Source: Apostichopus californicus (taxonomy: Eukaryota > Echinodermata > Holothuroidea > Aspidochirotida > Stichopodidae). Taken from it: a stretch of 31,799 bases of DNA. Positions 1-11,000 of this stretch are shown piece by piece. The position numbers and the translations under genes are program-made. The stretch spans positions 1-31,799 of the forward strand of contig JAIPMN010013618.1 in the NCBI GenBank assembly GCA_020650975.1, read 5' to 3'. A model generated the notes under the pieces. It was given only the letters and a program-made list of their open reading frames with translations. It made no database searches and was not told the origin of the DNA. Each line of letters begins with the position of its first letter. Position 1 is the stretch's first letter.

Positions 1-1904
1 CCTTGGATGATACTAATGTGGGGTTTTGTGACTCAATGCAAGCGAACCACTTTCCAGCATAGATCTAAATAGAATTTAAGCCTTAAGCATCTTCAAGTTA
101 GGCACAAGATCTCGCACTGGCTAATAGCGAGGCTATCTGATTGCCTTCAAAACTAAATTGGGATATTCTGGGTATCGGCTGAAGAGGAGGGGGGGGGGGG
201 TAGAGTAGAATGTTGCCACCAGTTTACTCTGCCTTGGAATACATAGGATTAATGACCAAATTTGAAAGGTTATCACTGTATGCAAGTAAAAACAACAATG
301 GGGATATTTCTATCTAACTAACAACGGAGAAACAGGACTGCTTATTTTATTCATTTTTCGTACAGTAGACTGGTCAATATTGACAAACTTCCCATGTTAT
401 ACAGTATAAAACTATTGACGAGAAACATATTGGTCTGGTTAGTGATAGCTGGAGTTATCCATCAAAGCTTTCTCAGTTACCAACAGTAAAGTGTATATGT
501 CTGTACCTAGAACAAAAATTTGCAAAAGCATTCGAGTCTCTGACCTAAAACGTTTCTTCCAAAACATTAATCCAGACGATAGATAAGGAGTAGCTTGAAA
601 TCAACACGGGAGCAACTTTGGTTAAAGCACTATGTAAGTAAATTTCTGGAAACATGTCAAGGGACTGCCTTGAGAAACCTCAAAGGTAGGTATTAAAGTA
701 ACTCTCCATAGGTTTCGGTGATCACTTTGAACTTAATATATGACTTTAGGCAGAAACTTTATAACAGTCCAATTATAGTACAAAGGAATAGGATATATTT
801 GAGTGCTAGCATGTAATGTTTTTACGGCTGTTCCAGTTTTGAAGATATATGCAATTTTTAAAATATGATAAATCTCTGAAAGGCTCCTCTAAGGCTAAAG
901 TGATGACTTGGCAGTAATAAATGCTATTGCTAATGTATTTTTTACAAATTCTAATAACTCGATCAAAAATATATTTGTTTAAACTTTATGTACACAACAG
1001 AGTGCATTTGGATGACATTTGATACCATATATTATATTTGAAAAATATGTACTAAATTGTCAACTTGTCATTTGAGGTCATAAAAGGTTTTAGTTGAGTT
1101 TTGCATTGCATCTGAGGAAGTGACCTAACGGTCTGTGTATTAGACTAAATCATCCAGTCACTTTAATTGTTGGCCCTCAGTTGTTTAAAGGGTCATTTCT
1201 CACAAGTTTATTGGTCTTATAGAAACACAACCTGAACTGACAACAGTCTATATTGAAGGTCTACAACAAAAAGTAAACTAATTTTGTCCCTAAAGTCATC
1301 TGTTAACACAGGATTCAGAGTAATTTTTAGCTCTTTCTGTTAAGTTAAAGGAGTGCTTTATATAGCAATAAATGGTAAAATGCTCCAATCAGCTTAAAGG
1401 AGAAGTCAATTTCTTAAAATGTCAGTTGGGCAAATTTTTTTAAGAATTGTTGTTCTGGTTGTTTTCTGCAGAGAACCAGGTCTTTACATTTCAATGTCTG
1501 AAGAGTTAAATTTGGTTCTCCATAAAAATGTAGCAAAAATAACAAAAAATGACCAATATGTACACTGTAGGAGAGATGAGTAGGTTTTGTGAATAGAACA
1601 TCAGCTTTGGGCCAGTAAAATCTACCACTATTTTTGTAAATTTAAATCCAAAGTTATGGAGGGCGATAGAAATTTTTATCATTGTTTACATAATTGGGGG
1701 CCATTTAGTTACAATGCAAGATGAGTTTAATGTACCAAGCTAGTCTTATCACAGACAATCTTTAAAGCTGATTATTTGTTAGGGTTGTCCTACAGAAACC
1801 TGGTCGTCTCGGACGATCGAACGACCGTTAAAAATTTGCCCTGTATCAGTTCTTAGATATGACAAATTCTCATGTGTCGATTTGTCAAAGTTACTTTTTA
1901 TTAC
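1..1904 (-). other. BRCA1 intron sequence, no exon recognised
   Basis: AT-rich sequence between the human-exon-12 equivalent and the left edge. I looked on the minus strand for a phase-0 exon with a coiled coil and found none. A strong-looking acceptor at about 181-200 (CCTCCTCTTCAG) is followed only by short frames and no convincing donor. The poly-G run at 190-200 lies within that acceptor's pyrimidine tract. Confidence 0.6.
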
Positions 1905-2002
1905 CTGTGAATTCATCAGATCACTCTGGCTGGATAAAACAGAAGATGCACTCGTCAGATTATGACGGCCGACCGAACTGTCTTGAGAGATGCACTCATC
2001 AT
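1905..2002 (-). CDS. BRCA1: BRCA1 exon equivalent to human exon 12
   Basis: 98 nt. The acceptor is GTTTTTGTCTTTTTTCAG and the donor ACAG|GTAATA. It enters in phase 1 and leaves in phase 0, as human exon 12 does. Residues 2080-2112 include DECISQDSSVG and end VLSSQSDLMNSQ, which aligns with LSSQSDILTTQ just before the PALB2-binding coiled coil of human BRCA1. Three SQ dipeptides mark possible ATM/ATR sites. The next exon, with the coiled coil, was not found in 1-1904. The plus-strand open frame at 1859-2077 is a shadow of this exon. Confidence 0.88.
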
Positions 2003-5000
2003 CTGAAAAAAGACAAAAACAGAGATAATAAAATAGATCAAAACATAATTAAAAAAGAGTTTCATTCAAAATGCTGAGAGCATTTTTTTTTTCTTCAGGT
2101 ATTTATTCTCCCAAAGGCAATCTAACTGTAATTGCTGGAACTATTGCAAAATGTAAAACCAAACTGATACTTTTTTATTAAAATAAAAATCCCCCCCCCC
2201 CCCCACACACACACCCTTTCAAAGCTACATGCATAAGTTAAGGATGCATCTGTTTTTTCATTGAGCACGTTTCTTACATTCTGTTATTTGAAATATGAAT
2301 ATATAAAAATAAAATTAATATCAATGAATATAAATAAATATCCATAAATTGAATATATCTAAAAAATTAATATCAATACAGAGATGAATCAATATGAACA
2401 TGACTCTGTTATTTGAATATATCAATATGAATATTAATAAATCAATAAAATGAATTTAAATATGAATCAATATGAACATGAATTTGAATCTGTTATTTGA
2501 TTATAAATCACCTTATATGTGCACACATCTTTGTAATGGTAATTTGATCAGAGTTCTTCACAGCCTTGCAGTATCTACTTCTTCTATATTTACTTACTAA
2601 TTTCGCCAGCTACGTTGCTCGTACATTATCAATGGTTGTTCCAACTACTAGAGTTACTCCCTTGTTCTTTTTGGGGAGGAGGATGGATACAAGGGCCATG
2701 TTTGTTAGTGTGTAGGATACTGTAATACATATAATTTCACCTACTTTAAAACCACACCTGATGAAACTGCGAAAGCAGAAACACAATATCTAGTGATGTA
2801 TGTTGTTGGGATGTTTGGTTTTGCAAGCATTGACTAACAGGCAGGTTTCTATGAAGGGACTGCTTGTATTTTGTTCTTAATTTCCAGAAATTTTTACCAA
2901 AACTCTCCAAATTTATAATATTACTCATTCTCAAAGATTGCACATGTATGCTGAAACTTTCAATGCATCCTCGGACATGGTCTTCAGAGACTAAACATTG
3001 CTTAGCTAGTAATTAATCAACTGAATGTTAATTAGCTTGTAATTAATGACTACATTTGATTCTTGAGAATTCGGTGTGCAGATGCTTGCACGAACTGTAT
3101 CTGGTTTTCATCACTTGTAAGTTGATGCATCAAGTCATGACTTGCAAATTGGAAAACTTCAGACTTTTGTGACTTTTTTTCATAATTTGACATGAAATTT
3201 GAATCTAGTTGTGCTAATGAATTGCACTGTCATTACACAAAGCATACTGCAGTCTTGCTGGAAACCCATACACAAAGCATACTGCAGTCTTGCTGGGAGG
3301 CTAGCCTTTAGATACCTTACCATGCAGATATCACCTCATTAAAAACCAGCCAGGCTGCATGAAGTCATCGTGCTATGACAGATTTATTAATCACAGACTT
3401 TAATATTTATACGTCTGTCTCTGATGAATTGGAAAGCAACATACTTGAGGAGACAGAGAGCGTAAGCATTTGCAAAGAAATAATTTATGACTTCAGACTA
3501 CAACATCAGTTTCTTCTTCTTCTTCAAGTTTTCATCACCATGACAGATAACAAGTCCATGATTGAAGTGATTGGTATAGGGAAGAGAGTTTCAGCTGTAG
3601 GCATATCGTCCAAATGCGACCAAAATGAGCAGAGGGGGTAAACATGGAACCAACTATACTAATTAAATATTAATTAAAGACATCTTTCAGTGCCACCGGT
3701 GTTTTGACTTTCCATTTTGCCGTCACGGTAAATGGTCAAAACACCAGATTCGTCTTTTGTGACCAATGACCCATTGCAAAGCACTACTTTCAGAGTGTGA
3801 GCTCAAAGAGCTATTCAAGTTCAACAACATTGGTCTATTTTCCATTGATTATAATGATTTATTTTTAATTTATTTATAAAGTTAACTAATGACAGAGCAC
3901 AGTCCTTTAAGACAGCTTTCAGTGTCACCCGTGTTTTGACTTTCCATTTTGCCATCCCAGTAAATGGTCAAACAACATATTCCTATTTGTGACCAATGTG
4001 CCACTGGAAGGCAATGCATTCAGCATGTGAGCTCCAAAGAGAGGGCGCTATTCCAGATTGACAACAACAGTCTGTTTTCGTTTGATTTTTTTTATGTTTT
4101 GGCCATGGGGCAAAAAGGTTTACATGGCTAAGAGGGAAATTTCTTTGAAGCCACAAGACATTCAGAGAAATGATAGATATGTAACTGTGACTGTTAACAG
4201 CAAATCACAGAACTCTTCAAATTGTTTGAAAATTTTCATCCGAGTTCTGTAATTTTTTTAAAACAATATTATGTTTACTCACCAAACAATGGTTGTTCAC
4301 CATCAACCTCCTCAACACCGTCATCTTCATCAGCTGGTTGCACTGGTTCATTCTCCATCGCAGTATCTTCTACGTTAGCAATTTCAAGATCGGTCTCTGG
4401 CTCAACAACACAGGCTACCTTATCCACGACATCACCTTCATCTAAATCAGGCTTTTGGCCTTCCTTAAAGTCCTGAATTTTCTTTTTCCTTCTCTCTTTG
4501 CTAGAGGCATCAGTCAGTTTCTCTGCTTCATCCCTATCTCCACCCTCTACCTCTTCCCCATCAGTGTGACATTCAATAATATCATCTTCGTTGTCACTTT
4601 CGTTTCCCACCTTTGGAACTTCTTCGTCTCTGACATCTTCATCGCCGCCCATCTTCTCCGCTTCGTCCTCCACAACTTCCAACTCATCCTCATCTTTTTC
4701 CTTCCCAGTCTCCTCCTTGTCTTCAATATCACAGACGTCTTCGTTCTCTGGACCGTCTTCCAAGATGTCCACCCCTTGCAGGAGACTGATGCTAGGACTT
4801 CCCAAACTCATGGGTACCTCACTCTGAGTCCCCCCAGACTTTGACTTGCCACTCTGGATTTTTTGAAATTTTTCTACCAATGATTCTTCGCCGTCTCCAT
4901 CCTCCTCCAATTGCTTGCGTGTTACTCTCTTACTTCTCCTCTTGTTACTGGACGATTTAGATGTTTTGCCAACTGTAGGAGGAGTTGGAGAGAACCTTGA

Positions 5001-8000
5001 ACATTCATCGACATATTCTCGTCGTCCCGTCTTCTGGGATTCCTCTTCGTCTTGGCAGAATCTCTTTCTCCCTGTGTCTGAAATATCATCTCCACCGGAA
5101 TTGGCTCTCTTGCCTCCTTTCCTTTGAGACAAACTTCCAACCACGTGGCACTCTTTATCTCCGGGAGCTGCTTTAGAATCGTTCCTCTTCCTCCCTCTGA
5201 AATGATGACGTGGAAGTGGAATCTCTAAAAGATCTTCTGGGGATTCTGAAGCCCCCATAGTAGCAGGAACATACTGGTCCTCTGTTTCTCCTTCTTCTGT
5301 TCTCATCTGTAGTACCGCCTCTGACCCACCTTCCATTCCTTTCACATCATTCTTCTGCTTGTTTTCAATCGCCATCTCTTCAACCGGGGATCCGTCCAAC
5401 TGTTCTCTCTCAACTTCTACCTTGGCCTCATTGCCAAAGGAGAAAGTCTTTCGTTTCTTCTTCTTCCTCCGTTTCCCAGACCTAGGAGTATCTCCTGATT
5501 CTCCATCACCGTTCTCCGTCGACTTCTTGCCTTGACTCTCATCTATTCTGCTATAATCATCCAAGCCACAGATTCCGATTACTTCGTCATTTTCGAGATG
5601 CATCGTAAAGATATCCGGAGAATTCTGTTCGGCGTTTCTCTTTTCTTGACTCGCAACACAATCATTACTGTTATCCTCTACATCAACGATTTGTTCTTCT
5701 GAATTCAATTCAGCCGACAGTTCATCTGCATACTCATCTCGTTTGTTCATGTCCTCATTGGCTTCCCCCTCTTCATGACGAGAAGATCTCATTTTCTCCT
5801 CTGCTTTTAGCTCTGTATCTTTATTACGACTTCTCAGGCTCCTCCGCGGAACACTACCTGCCTTAGAGACACCATCACAATATACATCTTCAGTTTCATG
5901 ACTTAATTTATCGGGTCCACCAGGACTTTTAAATCTACTTCTGCTCTTGCCGCTAAGTGTATCTTGCTTGCAAACTTCCTTCTCGTTTCCAACAGATGTT
6001 TCGCTCTCTTCTCTCGTACAACTTGAAGTTTCAACCGAGTGGAACCCCTTCTTCTTTGCTGACATCTTGCCTTCTGCTTTACCATTCCTCGTCTGCATCT
6101 CGCCTGCATTCAATTCAATCTTACCAGCTGATCTTGACCTTAATCTCCTACTGCTCCTTTGTGAATCTTCAAGCAAAGATATGTTTCCACAATTCTTACT
6201 TTGGCCTCTGTCTGAATTTACAACATCATCATCTTCTATAACTAAAATCTCCTCACCATCTCCATTTGAACAATCATTGGTTCTTTTGGTTGTACTCTCT
6301 CCATTTTCATGTAAGGCTTCATTAGTCTTTCTGCTCTCATCTGCTGCATTAGAATACTTTGGTGTTCTGTGGCTTCTTCTTGATCCATCTTCTCCTCCTC
6401 CTCCGTCATCGTTAGATTGAAATGAGGAAACGCTCTCTTCACTTTTGTTTTTTTCTTGGCTCTTTCTTGTCTTCCTTCTGCTACTGTTCGTTGACTCAGA
6501 GTATACACCAGAACCTTTTATAAATAGAGAAAGTGTATGCTTCATTTTACCAATTTCATACATAGAAATGACATGATGTGCCTTTTACATAGTTATCGTG
6601 CTTGTAATCAACCAGTCCGTGTAAGAATTGAATGACATTATATCAAATCTGACCTTGATATACAAGAATAAAAATAGCAAATTTAAATAAACAAGTTGAG
6701 ATATATGTTCTTATACTCAGTTGGTTGGCACTAACAGCTTGATGCTTTTTCTAGTCAAAAATGTTCCTCTCCCCATCAAATTCACATAAAATAGATACTA
6801 TGTCACTTTTATCGCATTTATGACAAAACAGATGATTAGAAACCTTGAAAAAGTCTGAAGTCTCAAAATGGCTTAGAAAACAAGCATCAATTTACCTGCC
6901 TAGACCTAACAGAAATATGTAACCTAGACTTCTGGGTATATCAGGATCAGGGCTGAAGTTGCCACTGTAATATAGTTAATGATTAGCAATTTGGAATTTT
7001 TGAATTTTTTTTTAAGGAAACAAATGGTAAAAGACTTCCATAGCAACCATTGCTCAAGTAACTCAAGTGAACCTCTTAATATGATCTCTACTCTTCATCC
7101 AAGGAACAAGTTGGTGCTTACATTTTGTGAAGCAGGTTTGAGGTTAAATATTACAAAAAATATTGAAGTTTGAGAAGCAAAAACTGCTATACAGATTTGC
7201 ACCTGTGTAGCAATTTGAACACTTTGCCTAGCATTTTGATAGATTGATTTTCCCACTTATTTGCAGTAGCCATATTTTGCCATTCCTCCCCCCCCCTACA
7301 CTTCCCCTTCCCTCAATTGTCACCAGTAAAACACTCACCTTCTCCTGCATAGACTGGGTTGGTGTCATCCAGTTCTATCGATTCTGTGACGCTCTCTGAC
7401 GATGTTAATTTCAAAGGAGAGAAAGGCTTGACATACTCTGTCCCTGTAACATTCCCTTCAGAACTCTCACCATCTCCATTTCTACCAGAGAGTCTTCTTG
7501 AACTATCATCAGCTTCGTCTGCAAGATCAAAATCTTTATTTTGTTGTTCCAAACTCTCTTGACCCTGTGATCTGGACGATCTCCGTTTACCTCCTGTCTC
7601 CTCCTCAACCCCATGTTTGTCATCCTCTATGCAGATATTCTGATCGTCATCCAGAATTATCCTTTGGGAAGATTTCCTTCCATTTTGAGTTGTTTCAGTC
7701 CTTTGAGACTTCTTCAGTGACCCTGACAATCGTGTAGACCGCCTCTTCCGTTCATTCTGTCCGTTGATGCTTTCCCAACCTCCCGATTTATCCTCTTTGC
7801 TATCTCCTCCATCCACATTAGAATAATTCTGAGGGCTTGACCTCTGACTCTCACTCCCAGCTTTATTCTCAAGACTCACTCTCCTTTCTTGTGACTTTGA
7901 CAAACGTGAAGATTTCCTTCTTCCCTTGCTCTCATTAATTCCGTTCTTCTCCAATTCTTTGAATCTATTCTCCTCGTTTGCTCCTTCCTCCATTGCTCTA

Positions 8001-11000
8001 CCAGATTTGCTCTCGGTAACATTCTCTCTTTCATCTCCGGGAGTAACGTTACCCATCTTTGACGATGGTGGCGCTTCTCCTCCTCTCACTATTACTCCAT
8101 CAGTGTCTACAGCATCCTTAACAGTTTCCTGGCTCTCATCCAGAGGAACACTTCCTTTATTATTCCTTGTAGAACGTTTACCATTGCTTGGTACTTTAAC
8201 TTGTTCCTCCTCATCCATTACCTGTTCCTCCTCATCGATTACCTGTTCCTCCTCATCTATTACCTGTTCCTCCTCATCTACTACCTGTTCGACATCTTGG
8301 ACTGCTTGCAGGTGTCTCCTTCTTGCATTCCGACCAGATTTTCCTCCACAGATCTCCTCTTGCGCTTTTGTTTCCTTCTTTTGTAAATTCTCCTTGATGA
8401 TATTCTTCTCCATCTTTTTCTTTAAGTCTTTCTTCGTTTTACTTTTTCCTTTCCCTTTTCCACCCATCCCTCCCATTTTGCTTCCATCTTCCCTTTCAAC
8501 ATTCCTTACTTTGCCACCCATCTCACATTCGCTTTCAGCAGAAATGGCCTCAGTACACCTCTTCCCATCCTCTGATGTTGGTCTGTCACTTTTACCTGCA
8601 TCCTTTTTGTAATCTACACTCGTATCAATCAAGTTCGTTTGCATGAATGGAGTTTCTGGAACATTCTTGATTCTTCCTTCACCATCACTGTCTGGAGTAC
8701 CATCACACCCTCTGCCCTGTCCTCCACTCTTTCCTCGTCTTCTCTTTCCTTCATCCTCTTGTTTCTTATCTTTTCGTTCACTTACTGAATTATGTTTGGA
8801 GTCTTCATTAAAACTACTTATTTCCACATCCAAATCTTCTCTTTCCTTGGAAGAAGCCAAACCACTCTTTCCTCCACCCCTCCTCTTAGATCTGGTTTTC
8901 CTTGTGGATGCCTCAGGAACATTCTCAATATCCAACTGTACCCTCCTTCTCCCCCTCCCCCTCCCTTTGACATCTCTAAGATCCTTCCCTGAAGATGAGA
9001 CTTCCACATTTGGTGGAACGGACCCAAATTCTTGAGCTAATTTTAAAGCTAGCTCCCAGTCACTTTGAATATGTTCGTTTGGGTCCTGCTTGGGACTGTA
9101 ATTTATCTCGGAGAGTGTCAGACCCTCTTTGTCTCTCATTCTCTCCTTTAAAGTCTGCCTCTTCTTTCCACTTCCAGTCAAAGAGCCTTCCCCATCATCG
9201 ACTCCACCTCCAGTCTGTTCCTGTCCTCCTCCATTTACCATTACCTCAGAGACAGACACTTCTTTCCCAGACATTCCAGTTCTCTTACTTCCATTTTGTT
9301 CTTCAACCTCTAGAGGTGGTCCACTCTCGCTCTTCTCTGGTTCAGAATCTGTGGCTTTGAAAGAAACAGGTTTTTCATTTTCCACTGGGTCATCTTCACC
9401 TTCCGCTTCAAATGTTAGATCAATTACATCAGATGTCTTCATTCCTTCTGATTCCTCCATATGTCTGGTTCTCTCATCTTCAGGATCGACAAGTCCCAAA
9501 TCCTCCAAGTGGAATTCCTCTCCTACATCACCTTCTTCATCTCCACCACCATCCTCTGCGATTCGTGTCACATCTGGCAAGTCATCTAAAAGAGTTGTTT
9601 GATTTCCGAGCTTATCTGGCTTTGTACCTCTCTGAGGCGGACTTTTACTTTTCGCTCTCCCATAGGCCTTAGCAAAAAGTTTATCGCCGTGGTTACGATT
9701 GAGTTTTGGCGGCTGAGAGAGAGGCATCCCCTGCTGAATGCAGGCAGGAGAGGAAGGTCTTGTAACTAATCTAACATCCAGTGGTTTCTTTTTTCTGACA
9801 TCATCCTCCTGAGATTCCTGTGTCTCTTGAAAGATGCGCAACTTATTGTTTCCTCCTCCTCCACAAGACGCTTCGCTGACATCTGTCGGGTTACTGGATG
9901 AACTGTTTGGCATGCTTTCTCCACTGTTCTGAGAGTGCCTTTGTACCTTGATGGCTTCCATAGCTTTCATAGCAGCACCCCTTGATCTCCTCGTCTTCTT
10001 CCCTTCTCGAAGACCTTTTCCATTAACTCCTACAGTCTCGTTTTCAGTTGCCTCCCCCCCGCATGTCTTCCCTGTATCAGCAGCTTCGACGACATTTGCT
10101 ACTATAACCTCTTCATCTTTAGACCCATCAAATCCATTCTCAATCCCACCTCTACAATCTTCTCTCACAACTTTTTGTCCCTCCTCATGAATTTCATTTC
10201 TCCCCTCATTTTCCTCGACACCATCCATGCACCACACCATGTCATCATCTTCATCTATCATTATTATTCCACTCTGAGATTCCTTCTCCTTATCATCCTC
10301 AATCTCTTCTTTTCTTCCTCCCTTTCCATCTTCTCTCTCAATCTCTTCCCCCTCTCCTTCTTGGATATCCTCCCGATGAATCAGACTCGAATCCTCCTCC
10401 TCGTCATCATCACTCTCCGTCTCTGACCTCTCCCGCTTTTGCGTCCCACTTTCCTCGGGATCCTTTCCCTTCCGAGAAATGTTGCCAAATGAATATTCCC
10501 AAGGTTTCTTCTTCTTTCCTTTAACATGTTTTTTCTTGATTTTCCTTGGTGTTCTCTGACTAGCGATAAATTCATAAGGATCTAGAGGTGAAGATTTAGC
10601 TATTTCTAGTTTCTCTTGCAGACTCACTGCCTTAACATTTTCGTCTTCCGTTTCATCGAACAAAATCTTCTCTGATTCATCTGTCACTTCACCGAGAGAT
10701 CCATTCGCTAGAACTTCGAGGATAAGAGTTGGATCAACACAGATATTATCTGAAGCATTTCCAATTCCTTTGTTTGACTTTTTATCCCCTGGTCTCTTTT
10801 TAGACCCGTTTGTTGAAGGAAAAGATGATCTGAAGAAGAAAAATTAAGAACAAATGACATGAGGCCACATTTTGCCTTTGATCTGTGATGTGCAACAACT
10901 GTAAGTACACCAAATACACATATCCAACTAGGGAAGGAATTGATTTTCACTAAGATCCCATACTTGTGAGCTTTTTCACTCAATTCATCCCTCATAAACA

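Larger units (their letters stand above)
2003..4282 (-). other. BRCA1 intron 7 (2280 bp) with several local repeats
   Basis: This intron is bounded by the donor of giant exon B and the acceptor of the following exon. It holds a 14-base C tract followed by CA repeats near 2191-2212, an AT-rich repeat field at 2281-2510, a 35-bp duplication at 3235-3296 and a 231-bp-period duplication at 3677-4105. No coding exon was supported. Confidence 0.7.

Noticed and set aside
100..200. Possible further BRCA1 exon behind the acceptor CCTCCTCTTCAG on the minus strand
   Set aside because: In the required phase the frame (PIPRISQFSFEGN...) is short, not a coiled coil, and has no good donor.
7926..8612. 228-residue plus-strand frame rich in Ser, Leu and Phe, and similar frames at 5947-6420, 8643-9035 and 9129-9602
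   Set aside because: Antisense shadows of the Glu/Lys/Ser-rich BRCA1 giant exons.
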